From Desulfuromusa sp. (GTDB lineage: Bacteria > Desulfobacterota > Desulfuromonadia > Desulfuromonadales > Geopsychrobacteraceae), in NCBI GenBank assembly GCA_016744595.1, contig JADGEB010000003.1, positions 1-64,000 of the forward strand: a stretch of 64,000 nt of DNA, written 5' to 3'. A program made the translations under genes and the position numbers. Each line of letters begins with the position of its first letter. Within the stretch, counting starts at the first letter, position 1. A model generated the notes under the pieces. The model was not told where the DNA came from. It ran no database searches and saw nothing but the letters and a program-made list of their open reading frames with translations. This document shows positions 52,465-61,069 of the stretch, one piece after another.

Positions 52465-53715
52465 CACTGCTGTCCCATAGTTTCAAATAAGCGACAACTG
52501 CCTGTCACATAACGATTTTCTTCTGTTTGGCGGTGCGAATAGCTCCATAAAATCACGCCGTTCGAACAGATTTAACTGTAATAATCGCAATATCTGCTGC
52601 ATAGAGTGTCCAAGTTTCGACTGAAACTTCAGAAACGCCAGCACCAGATAGGCACAGAGTGCAACCCAGAGTTGAGTCATCACGGCGTTGCGTGAAGTAC
52701 CAAGGAAGCTTTTTACTTTCAGGTTTTGCTTGATCCATTTGAAGAACAGCTCAATTTGCCAGCGTTCTTTGTACAATTCCGCAACCGTTGCTGCCGGGAT
52801 ATCCAGTGCATTGGTCACAAATTCGTAGGTGATATCGGTTTCCACATCCAGATAAACAACCTTGCGGTAAGTACCGGCAACACCCTTGAGTTGAACCTGC
52901 TGATCCAGCAGAACACCGGGGCTTTTACGCCCCCGACGCTTCGAACCAGGAATCGTCACAGCATTGCTCTTGAGCCGGGTAACGAAGCGGATATCTTCTT
53001 CGCAGAGCTCCTGATACCAGGTGTAATCAGTGTAGCCCCGGTCGAAAACAACGTATGAGCCCCTGGGGAGCTCCAACTCTCTGGCCATATTGATTTCATG
53101 TTCTTTGCCCTCGGTCAGATCGACAAACGCAGGCAAGTAACCATCGGCATCCAGTCCGATATGGAGCTTAGCAGCCCCCTTGCTTTTGCGGTACTTGGCC
53201 CAAGGAAAGAGCGACAGCGTCAGGTCAATCATCGAGGCGTCAAGCAGATAGAGCTTTTCCTTGAACTTGAAGCGTTTGGTCGGTGCAAGTCCTTGACAAC
53301 GAACCAAAAGGCGCTGAAACAAGGCCTCGTACATCTGATGTGGCTGTGTTTCGTTGGCTCGAGCCAAAGTTGACCGCCCAAACGGCTTAATCCCGAGGTG
53401 GTAAAGCTTGCCAGCTTGAGCCGACATGTTTTCTTCGATATCTCGCAAGCTGTTACGACCCGTTAATTGAGCCGTGACCAGAGCAACGAATTGTGTCCAG
53501 CGGGAAAATGAACGAAACTTCTGCCCGACGTGATGCTTGTTCGCCAGAGCTTGAAATTCATGTCTCGGAAAAATACGCAGTATTTGAGAAAGAACAGTGT
53601 TACAATGTGCCATGGCTTGGAACTCCTTGATGTTGTTGTTTTTTTTGGCGAAATCATTATAACATCAAAGGGTTCTGAGCCTACTATTTATTGATCAAAC
53701 TGTGGGACAGCAGTG
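52465..53715 (-). mobile_element. IS4-family insertion sequence, complete
   Basis: 1251 bp. Terminal inverted repeats are CACTGCTGTCCCATAGTTT (52465-52483) and the complement of AAACTGTGGGACAGCAGTG (53697-53715), 18 of 19 matching. The 9-bp target AGTTCGTAT is present on both sides (52456-52464 and 53716-53724). Intact ends, exact duplications and an intact transposase point to a recent and perhaps active insertion. Confidence 0.95.
52483..53613 (-). CDS. IS4-family DDE transposase
   Basis: A 376-aa transposase. An N-terminal domain of DUF4372 type (1-75) precedes the DDE domain. The catalytic residues read as Asp125 (LLDASMIDL), Asp191 (VFDRGYTDY) and Glu288 within YKERWQIELFFKWIKQ, the Y-R-E-K signature of IS4. 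The ATG has AAGGAG 9 nt upstream. Its stop overlaps the inner edge of the terminal repeat. No frameshift or stop breaks the frame. Confidence 0.95.
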   Translation of the reverse strand: MAHCNTVLSQILRIFPRHEFQALANKHHVGQKFRSFSRWTQFVALVTAQLTGRNSLRDIEENMSAQAGKLYHLGIKPFGRSTLARANETQPHQMYEALFQRLLVRCQGLAPTKRFKFKEKLYLLDASMIDLTLSLFPWAKYRKSKGAAKLHIGLDADGYLPAFVDLTEGKEHEINMARELELPRGSYVVFDRGYTDYTWYQELCEEDIRFVTRLKSNAVTIPGSKRRGRKSPGVLLDQQVQLKGVAGTYRKVVYLDVETDITYEFVTNALDIPAATVAELYKERWQIELFFKWIKQNLKVKSFLGTSRNAVMTQLWVALCAYLVLAFLKFQSKLGHSMQQILRLLQLNLFERRDFMELFAPPNRRKSLCDRQLSLI

Positions 53716-54049
53716 AGTTCGTATAGAAGTTAAGTCTGGTGCTACTGGGAGCATGAAGTCCCTGCATCAGTTTATGGGGTTAGGCAGGCACCATGTGCGG
53801 TCAGATTTGACCTGAAACAACCGACTATTTAGCATGATTTTCTTCCCACCTTATCTGGTGGAAAGGTTGGATGCCGTTGAGTGTTTAGTTTAACCAGCAA
53901 CTATATTGGTTCTCTTCCTGTAAATTTTGATAACTGAATCGAGGGTGTTGAGTTGGGAAAGGTTAGCCTGATGTTTTCTTGTTGACAAAGCGTTTTTTTT
54001 TTTGCTTAGGTTGATATCTGCAATATATTTATTTATTCGGAGGGGAACG
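53716..54049. other. Non-coding region upstream of the RHS gene
   Basis: It begins with the right IS target duplication and contains no recognisable gene. A TTGACA at 53982 is followed by an 11-T tract; a -10 such as TTAGGT would lie 18 bp on. This may be the promoter for the RHS operon. Confidence 0.4.
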
Positions 54050-54076
54050 GTGGGGGATACTCAAAAACATATCTAG
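54050..54076 (+). CDS. Possible 8-aa leader ORF
   Basis: GTG behind GGAGGGG at 6-nt spacing, eight codons (MGDTQKHI), then TAG directly at the foot of a terminator. It may be a leader peptide or a chance arrangement. Confidence 0.25.
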   Translation: MGDTQKHI

Positions 54077-54121
54077 CCCGTATTTGATCAGGTTATTACC
54101 TGATTGGATGCGGGTTTTTTG
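54077..54121 (+). terminator. Terminator or attenuator in the RHS leader
   Basis: The outer stem CCCG/CGGG and inner stem ATCAGG/CCTGAT form a long interrupted hairpin, followed by TTTTTT. It lies between the putative promoter and the RHS gene, 50 bp before its start, so transcription of the RHS gene may be attenuated. Confidence 0.7.
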
Positions 54122-54170
54122 TATTCGGCAGACATTCTAGATATATTTTAATGCATAGGAGGTGGGATCG

Positions 54171-57100
54171 ATGTTCCGCATGTTAACTGCTACATTATTT
54201 CTTGTGTCTCTGACCATTACTTTTCTTTCTCCGGCAACTGCTGAATTATTAGATAGCACGCTGCCGCATTCAATTTCATCGGTTGACTTTCTTTCTGGCG
54301 ATGAGGGCATCATGCCTGCCAAGTTTATCGGCGCTGCAACTTATGCTGTAACAATCGATGTGCCGGAAGGCCGCCATAGCATGCAGCCGAATCTGGTTTT
54401 AAAATACAACAGTATATTTAGAGATAGTTGGGTGGGGTTTGGTTGGCAACTTGAATTTGGAGCCATTGAGCGTAACGCTAAGTTTGGGGTTAGCTACGGT
54501 GCTGATGATTTTGTCTACCGTACTTCAGATGGTGCTTACGAACTGGTTAAGATCTCAGAGAGTGAATTTCGTTTAAAGATAGAGGGTCGTTTCCTGCGCT
54601 TTATCCGGGAAACAGCTGTCGATGGCAGACCCATGTGGAAGATGATCGATAAATCGGGCGTAAGTTACTCTTTTGGCGGAGATACCTATACCCGTCAGGA
54701 TAATTTAGAGGATTCTGGCCAGATATATCGCTGGTGTCTGGAGCGGGTTGAAGATCCCAATGGGAACTTTATGACCGCCAGCTATTTCAAGGATTTTGCA
54801 AACAACCAGATCTATCTTGAACAAATTGATTATACCGGACACGCACAACAATCGGCAGTTCATTCAGTCCATTTTATCCTCGAAAACCGTAACGATCTTC
54901 CCGAACGATACAAACCAAAGTTCCGGGAACAAATGCTCTATCGCTTAAAAACTATTGATATCAAGTCACAAGGGTACCTGGTCAAGCGCTATGATCTGAT
55001 CTATTCCGACAGTCCGGCAAGTGGTCGATCTTTACTTGAGTCTGTCGCGATTGTCGGTCGAGATGGCACCTCGATTTTACGAACCATCGAATATGATTAT
55101 ACCGCTTCATCCAATTCTTTTGTGGACAAAGGAACCTGGGGGACAAAAACTGTTTGGGATTCCAGCGAGGATGATTATATCCCTGCCGATGTGAATGGTG
55201 ATGGTCGGGGTGATATCGTCCATGGCCCCAGCACTAACGGAACTTGGTATCTTCATCGGTCGAATGGATCTCAATTTATTAAAACCGTACATTCCATCGG
55301 ATATGATCCTTATCACGAAAAACCTGAAATGACATTTGCCGCCGATGTTACCGGCGACGGCAGCCAGGAAATCATTGTTGGACCCTCGTTAAACTATCCG
55401 ATAATTTGTTTAGAATATGGTGAAAGATACGATTGCTTAAATTATGGCCCAGATTTAGATGCGGACCCCATTAACGGAGGGCAGTTTTCTGTCCTTGATT
55501 ATGAAAATGGAGCGTTAGTTGATAAGGGTGCCTGGAGCAGTGAAGTTATCGATGTCTGGGAGGATTTTGAGAAAAGTGTCCATGTTGCCGATGTCAATGG
55601 TGACGGGCGGAAAGATATTGTTATCGGGCCAGACTTTGAGGGTGATTGGCGTTTACTGTTATCAAACGGCAGTGGTTTCGACGATCAGGGAATCGTTTTA
55701 CAAAATGCCTACAGTCAATTTTATTTGGATATGGATTCAATCCGGGTAATGGACGCGACCGGAGATCGTGGCGAAGAACTGGTGATCGGCCCCGATACGG
55801 ATGGAAGTTTCTATGTCCTCGAATATTCAACATCAGGGCTGGTCAACCACGGCTCATGGTATACGGGAACGATAGGTTCAAATATTCGCCCTGAAGCAAT
55901 CCGTGCCATGGATCTCAATGGTGACAAGCTGGACGACCTGCTGCTCACTGCAGACTCACATGGCGATTGGTTTGCCCTTATTTCGACCGGTCATTCCTTT
56001 GAATATACGGGAGAGTGGGCCTCAAGTACTTACATCTCATCTTTTGATGAGCCACATCAGAATATCCGAACCGCTGATGTCAATGGCGATGGGTTGCTCG
56101 ATATTCTTTTGGGGCCAAGCCCTAGTAATGGAAATTGGTATTTCTTGCAAAATACCGGGAAGGATCTGATTGATCAAGGAGAGGTTTATGATGACTATCC
56201 TGGTCGATATGTGGTTCCCATAGATGCCGATGCTGATGGTCGTCTGGGGTTTGTTGTCATAGGGGGTTCTTCCCAGTGGGGCATCGTCACAGAACCAACA
56301 GGCGATAAACCCGACCTTCTGAAGGAGGTACGCAATGGAATTGGTGGCACCACACAACTGAGCTATGTGCCGTCTGCATCTTTTCCAAATGCCCGATTGC
56401 CCTTTCCCATCCCTGTTGTTAGTCAGATTTCTCGTAATGATGGCAATGGTCATGTATCGGTCACCAACTATGAGTATTCGGGTGGCTACTATCATCACAT
56501 GGAAAAGGACTTTCGCGGATTTGCGTATATCAAAGAGACCGGATCCGCTGGTGATGATGGAGAAAGAAAGGTTGCTGAGACCTGGTATCATCAGGGTTCT
56601 GGGACAGATCCTGCGGCAGACGATCCCAGCGTTACGGTTGGCCATACCAAGAGTAAACCCTATCTGAATCAGGTTAAAGACGAGAATGGGTCTTTATATT
56701 CTCAAACTGTGACGACCTATACTCCGACTGATCCCGCAACGTTACCCTATTATTTCTCTCCACCACAGGAAATTGAAGTTGCTCGGTGTGATGCAACCGG
56801 GTCCTGTGCTGTGCGGTCAAAAAATGTTCTTGAATATGATAATTATGGCAACCAGATTCGTAAGGAAGAATGGGGTGCCCCCAATGATACAGCAGACGAC
56901 CGGACAACAATTATTGATTTTTCTGTAAATGAAGAGGACTGGCTGGTTGGTCTGCTATTTCGTGAAACTATCTATCAGGGAATTGGAACCAGCAACCAGA
57001 TAGCACAGACAATCTATGACTACGATAGCGGTAGCAGCGATTGTAGTAGTAGCAGCTCAAATTCAACCCCGATTAAAGGCAATATTTCCCGCATCTCCCG

Positions 57101-59999
57101 TTGGCTTGATACCGGCGACGATCCTCAGGAACTATTTGGTTACGACACTTTTGGCAATCAGGTCTGCAACAGAGACCCACGCCAGAATATTTCATCGATC
57201 AGCTATGATAGCAGTCATACTTATCCCAAGATTGTGACCAATGCCAAAGATCATCAACTGACAAACCAGTACTATGGTATTGATGGTGAATCGGCAGGTA
57301 ATGGCACCTATGGGCAGCTGAAAAGTATTAGCGATTCCAATGGAGCCCAGAAGACCTATCGATACGATGCCTTTGGCCGTAAAACCCGTGAGGATCTTTC
57401 CGATGGATCGTGGGCAACCTGGGTCTATAATAACTTCGGTACTGTTGGTTCTCAGCATGCCCGGCTCGATAATAGCTTGGGGCTTTGGTACGAACTCTAC
57501 TTCGATGGTCAGGGTCGTATCGTCTATTCCCGTCAACCAGGGCCGGGAGATCATGCCGGAACCGCAGTTATAGCCAACAGTAAAATTTACGATCTGCGTG
57601 GGCTGCTGAAACATGAATCACTCCCTTACTTTGAGGGGGCAACGGCTCACTACCGAAGCAACAGTTTTGATGCAGTCGGCAGGGTTGTCAAAATTGACAA
57701 ACCCGATGGCAGCAGTGAGCGCGCCTGTTATGGGTTCGATGGCAGTCAAATTCAGATTGATGCCAATCTACATAAGAAGCGCCAGGTTCTGGATTCTCGT
57801 GGACGTCTGGTACGGGTCGATGAATATACCGGTGAATTCACCAGTTGCAGCACCGCAGTCGGTACCCCATACGCGACAACGGTTTACCAGTATGACAGCC
57901 TTGACAATCTGACCCAAGTAGAAAATACCATCGGCAATCTGACCCAGATTACTTATGACAGTCTGGGACGTAAGATGTCTATGGATGACCCCGATATGGG
58001 AATTTGGAACTACAGTTATGATGTTTCCGGTAACTTGACTTACCAGCGGGATGCCAAAGGTCAAATCATTCTCTTTCAGTATGATGCGTTGAATCGCCTG
58101 GAAAAAAAGAGCTATGCCACAAGTTTATCAGCCCTTGATGGCTTGAACAGTACAGAGATAGAGCATAATTTTGGCTACTTGGCTGGAACTGATCTCTATC
58201 TACCGACAATGCTGGGTTCGGCGGCAGAGTTATCGGTGGAAGATGAAGTTACTTTTGCTTATGATGATCCAAGTCGCAACTACTCCATTGGCCGGATCAG
58301 CCGGATGACCGATGCCTCAGGTGTGACCGACTATCACTACCTCGACTCCCTGTCGCGAGCTAGCCGGGTTGATCGTACCATTGATAGCCAGACCTACAGC
58401 ATTAGGACTCAAATTGATGCTATGCAACGAACCCAAGCCATCACCTACCCCGGTGAAAGCCAGGCATTGGTCTATCTCTATGACGATGCCGGCAATCTCT
58501 CGCAGGTCGGCTCCTATGCCACCTTTGGTGAATATACTGCATTAGGCAAAACCCAGAATGTCACTTATCAAAATGGAGTCGTTGCCGAATACGATTACGT
58601 TGCCGAAAACGGTCGCTTGCAGACCAGCCAAGTTGGAACAACAACATCGGCATACCTCAGCCGCCAGTACAACTATTTTGAAAATGGCAATATTCAGTCA
58701 ATTACCGATTTGCTTGATGGCGACAGAACTCAAAGCTTCGGCTACGATGAACTCGATCGCCTCAAAACAGCCAACAGTGTTATCTACGGCGCACTCACCT
58801 ATAATTATGATCAGCTTGGCAACCTGACCCACAAAGAAGGGATCGACTTCTTCACAGATACCACCAATAAACCCCATCAACTGGTGTCATCCAGTAATGG
58901 CCGGTATTACGATTACGACGCCAACGGCAACATGCTCTCCGATGGAATGCGCAGCTTTACCTACGATGCTGAAAACCGACCCATTTCGATTTCCTTCAAT
59001 GGCGCGGTCAGTGAGTTTGTTTATGATGGCACCGGCAACCGAGTAAAAAAGTCAGGCCCCCATGGCGACACCACCTATATCGCTAAACTCTACGAGGTCA
59101 ATGGAACATCCACCGCCAAATACATCTTTGCCGGACAAAAACGGATCGCTATGGTCAACCAGCTGGATACCTACTACTACCACCAGGATCACCTCGGTGG
59201 AACCAGCGTAGTGACAGATAGTACCGGCTACAAAGTTGAGCAGTTATTCTATAAGCCCTTTGGGGAACTGGTGGAAGACAGTGGCATCGTCTCGTTGAAT
59301 CACAAATACACTGGTCAGGAACTGGATGCCGAAACCGACCTCTATTTTTATAATGCGCGCTACTACAACCCCGCAATTGGACGATTTATCAGTGCGGATA
59401 CGATTGTGCCAGATTTTGATAATCCGCAATCGTATAATCGGTACAGTTATGTTTTGAATAATCCATTGAAGTATAATGATCCAACGGGGCACTCAGATGA
59501 TGCTGGAGACAATAATGGAGATACGGAAGCTTTTGGGAGAGGGGCTCAGGCTGAGGATAATCCAGATGATGTGGGAGGTATAGCTGTCGATGATAGTATT
59601 GGCTATGATCTGGAAGATGATTGGACTCATGATTTTTCGAACGAGGATACTTGGGGAAGCTCCGTGGAAGATGCGCTAGAAGATGATCCATTTGGCCCTG
59701 ACGAAGGATGGGAATTTGTCAATGACAGAAAAACAAATAGAATTAAATCATTTTTTAAAGAGCTTAAAAACAAGCTAACCTTAACAAAAGATGATTTTGA
59801 TTTATTGGGTTTGGGTTTCATTGTGGGGGGATGGGGATTCTTAGAGCAAGTTCCTAGCGCACTTGCTATGGGTCCTGCTGGCCCTGCTGCTGCTACAGCT
59901 CTTGGCGTAACAGGTTTTGCTATGATAGGTACAGGTTTTGCTATTATGTGCTTTGTTGAAGAGGATGAAGAAGCAACAGATGAGAATGGAGATCTATAA
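54171..59999 (+). CDS. Secreted SpvB/FG-GAP/RHS-repeat protein with variable hydrophobic tip (putative polymorphic toxin)
   Basis: 1942 residues. A Sec signal peptide (1-24, ending SPATA) is followed by an SpvB/TcB-like domain (about 30-310). Next are about seven FG-GAP/VCBS repeats (338-700) with Ca-loop motifs such as DVNGDGRGDI and DVNGDGRKDI, then many YD repeats. The RHS core (about 1660-1775) has YYHQDHLGGTSVVTD, KYTGQELDAETDLYFYNARYYNP and IGRFISAD, and ends in PLKYNDPTGH. The last 168 residues differ: an Asp/Glu-rich part, a basic helix, then a Gly/Ala-rich hydrophobic stretch (about 1878-1927), as in a membrane-inserting toxin. The ATG at 54171 follows AGGAGGT. The next gene overlaps the stop. 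Confidence 0.9.
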   Translation: MFRMLTATLFLVSLTITFLSPATAELLDSTLPHSISSVDFLSGDEGIMPAKFIGAATYAVTIDVPEGRHSMQPNLVLKYNSIFRDSWVGFGWQLEFGAIERNAKFGVSYGADDFVYRTSDGAYELVKISESEFRLKIEGRFLRFIRETAVDGRPMWKMIDKSGVSYSFGGDTYTRQDNLEDSGQIYRWCLERVEDPNGNFMTASYFKDFANNQIYLEQIDYTGHAQQSAVHSVHFILENRNDLPERYKPKFREQMLYRLKTIDIKSQGYLVKRYDLIYSDSPASGRSLLESVAIVGRDGTSILRTIEYDYTASSNSFVDKGTWGTKTVWDSSEDDYIPADVNGDGRGDIVHGPSTNGTWYLHRSNGSQFIKTVHSIGYDPYHEKPEMTFAADVTGDGSQEIIVGPSLNYPIICLEYGERYDCLNYGPDLDADPINGGQFSVLDYENGALVDKGAWSSEVIDVWEDFEKSVHVADVNGDGRKDIVIGPDFEGDWRLLLSNGSGFDDQGIVLQNAYSQFYLDMDSIRVMDATGDRGEELVIGPDTDGSFYVLEYSTSGLVNHGSWYTGTIGSNIRPEAIRAMDLNGDKLDDLLLTADSHGDWFALISTGHSFEYTGEWASSTYISSFDEPHQNIRTADVNGDGLLDILLGPSPSNGNWYFLQNTGKDLIDQGEVYDDYPGRYVVPIDADADGRLGFVVIGGSSQWGIVTEPTGDKPDLLKEVRNGIGGTTQLSYVPSASFPNARLPFPIPVVSQISRNDGNGHVSVTNYEYSGGYYHHMEKDFRGFAYIKETGSAGDDGERKVAETWYHQGSGTDPAADDPSVTVGHTKSKPYLNQVKDENGSLYSQTVTTYTPTDPATLPYYFSPPQEIEVARCDATGSCAVRSKNVLEYDNYGNQIRKEEWGAPNDTADDRTTIIDFSVNEEDWLVGLLFRETIYQGIGTSNQIAQTIYDYDSGSSDCSSSSSNSTPIKGNISRISRWLDTGDDPQELFGYDTFGNQVCNRDPRQNISSISYDSSHTYPKIVTNAKDHQLTNQYYGIDGESAGNGTYGQLKSISDSNGAQKTYRYDAFGRKTREDLSDGSWATWVYNNFGTVGSQHARLDNSLGLWYELYFDGQGRIVYSRQPGPGDHAGTAVIANSKIYDLRGLLKHESLPYFEGATAHYRSNSFDAVGRVVKIDKPDGSSERACYGFDGSQIQIDANLHKKRQVLDSRGRLVRVDEYTGEFTSCSTAVGTPYATTVYQYDSLDNLTQVENTIGNLTQITYDSLGRKMSMDDPDMGIWNYSYDVSGNLTYQRDAKGQIILFQYDALNRLEKKSYATSLSALDGLNSTEIEHNFGYLAGTDLYLPTMLGSAAELSVEDEVTFAYDDPSRNYSIGRISRMTDASGVTDYHYLDSLSRASRVDRTIDSQTYSIRTQIDAMQRTQAITYPGESQALVYLYDDAGNLSQVGSYATFGEYTALGKTQNVTYQNGVVAEYDYVAENGRLQTSQVGTTTSAYLSRQYNYFENGNIQSITDLLDGDRTQSFGYDELDRLKTANSVIYGALTYNYDQLGNLTHKEGIDFFTDTTNKPHQLVSSSNGRYYDYDANGNMLSDGMRSFTYDAENRPISISFNGAVSEFVYDGTGNRVKKSGPHGDTTYIAKLYEVNGTSTAKYIFAGQKRIAMVNQLDTYYYHQDHLGGTSVVTDSTGYKVEQLFYKPFGELVEDSGIVSLNHKYTGQELDAETDLYFYNARYYNPAIGRFISADTIVPDFDNPQSYNRYSYVLNNPLKYNDPTGHSDDAGDNNGDTEAFGRGAQAEDNPDDVGGIAVDDSIGYDLEDDWTHDFSNEDTWGSSVEDALEDDPFGPDEGWEFVNDRKTNRIKSFFKELKNKLTLTKDDFDLLGLGFIVGGWGFLEQVPSALAMGPAGPAAATALGVTGFAMIGTGFAIMCFVEEDEEATDENGDL

Positions 60000-60256
60000 T
60001 GAAGTATTTTCTGTCTCATCTTTCAAGTAAAAGAAAAAAAAATTTTAAAACTTTAACTTTTGTTATATATCCATTTTCAGCTGTTATTGGCTTTATGGTC
60101 ATAATTTTTTGGGCATACATATTTGATCACAAACTTACTTCGCTCGACTATCTTAAATCAATAATTTTTATTTTGATTCTTTATATATTAATTATCATTA
60201 GATCGTATTTTATTTTGAAAAAAATTGACAATAAAATAAAAACTAAAATCAGATAA
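59999..60256 (+). CDS. Small two-TM membrane protein, probable immunity partner of the RHS tip
   Basis: 85 aa with a basic N-terminus, hydrophobic segments at about 20-45 and 53-73, and a Lys-rich C-terminus. Its ATG shares one base with the RHS stop (TAATG), with AATGGAG upstream. It is much more AT-rich than the RHS gene (long A and T runs), typical of tip-and-immunity cassettes that move together. A membrane immunity protein would suit a membrane-active toxin tip. No known family is recognised. Confidence 0.6.
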   Translation: MKYFLSHLSSKRKKNFKTLTFVIYPFSAVIGFMVIIFWAYIFDHKLTSLDYLKSIIFILILYILIIIRSYFILKKIDNKIKTKIR

Positions 60257-60342
60257 AATACATTTACTTAATAATTAGTTCTACAAGATGCTTTTGAAGA
60301 TGGATAGAAAAAAAGAATAGATCAAAGGGGGAACGCAGGCTA

Positions 60343-60432
60343 ATGCCTTATTGTGTACAGAAGCACAGAGCGATTTCTTTATTGTTCATATTGCTTATTT
60401 GGTTTGGCCAACTAATAATTGAGTATCCCTAA
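60343..60432 (+). CDS. Small ORF for a 29-aa single-TM peptide (uncertain)
   Basis: Begins MPYCVQKHRA and is then hydrophobic (ISLLFILLIWFGQLII). AGGGGGAA lies 11 nt upstream of the ATG, farther than usual. It lies between the immunity-like gene and the pseudopilin-like gene, and could be a remnant of an older cassette. The rest of the 60257-60472 gap is AT-rich and holds nothing else clear. Confidence 0.25.
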   Translation: MPYCVQKHRAISLLFILLIWFGQLIIEYP

Positions 60433-60472
60433 CAAAGAATAAAAGAAAAACAATCTCTAAGAAAAGGCATTG

Positions 60473-60997
60473 ATGACACATTTTACTAACCAAAATGGCA
60501 GCATCCTACTTATCGTCTTAGTCGCCATAACAATACTCGGCCTGTCCGCTGGCATTGCCGGCAGCACTTGGAAAACGATCACCCAACGGGCCAAAGAACA
60601 AGAACTTCTCTGGCGGGGTGGGCAAATTCGAAGGGCGATAGAGTCCTATTACAAAACCGGGCATGCCGGAATGAAAGCAACTTTGCCGGAAAGTCTGGAT
60701 GATTTGATCCGTGATCCACGCTCGATATCAACTGTACGCCATCTACGCAAAAAATATCTTGACCCCATGACCGGTCAAGACTGGATGATTATCAACAATT
60801 CCAAGGGTCGACTTTTGGGGGTACGCAGTAGTAGTACGGAAAAACCTTTTAAGCAGGATTATTTTCAGGGTGAAAATAAAAGCTTTACCGGAAAGTCCAG
60901 TTATGCCGAATGGCAGTTTCTCTTTATACCGAATAAATCCAACATATTGAGTAGTTTGACAGTTGGTAAGTCGACTGTTGAAATGGAGACCAACTAG
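60473..60997 (+). CDS. Type II secretion/pilin-like protein (pseudopilin fold)
   Basis: 174 aa. Near the N-terminus NQNGSILLIVLVAITILGLSA has the prepilin layout: a short basic leader, Gly before a Ser, and a hydrophobic helix. It lacks the usual Glu at position 5. The following part (YYKTGHAGMKATLPESLDDLIRDPRS, KYLDPMTGQDW) matches GspG-like proteins. It may be processed by prepilin peptidase and help surface export of its neighbours. No other secretion genes are nearby. The ATG at 60473 follows AAAAGG; a TTG just upstream is an alternative. Confidence 0.65.
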   Translation: MTHFTNQNGSILLIVLVAITILGLSAGIAGSTWKTITQRAKEQELLWRGGQIRRAIESYYKTGHAGMKATLPESLDDLIRDPRSISTVRHLRKKYLDPMTGQDWMIINNSKGRLLGVRSSSTEKPFKQDYFQGENKSFTGKSSYAEWQFLFIPNKSNILSSLTVGKSTVEMETN

Positions 60998-61069
60998 ACT
61001 TTGATATTCTCTCAGAATTGAGATGTGTTCCTCATGCAATTTGGCCGATGGTACTTATGGAGGTGGACA

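Noticed and set aside
54001-54121. c-di-GMP riboswitch in the RHS leader
   Set aside because: The conserved core motifs of the GEMM-I/II classes could not be found; only a short ORF and terminator are visible.
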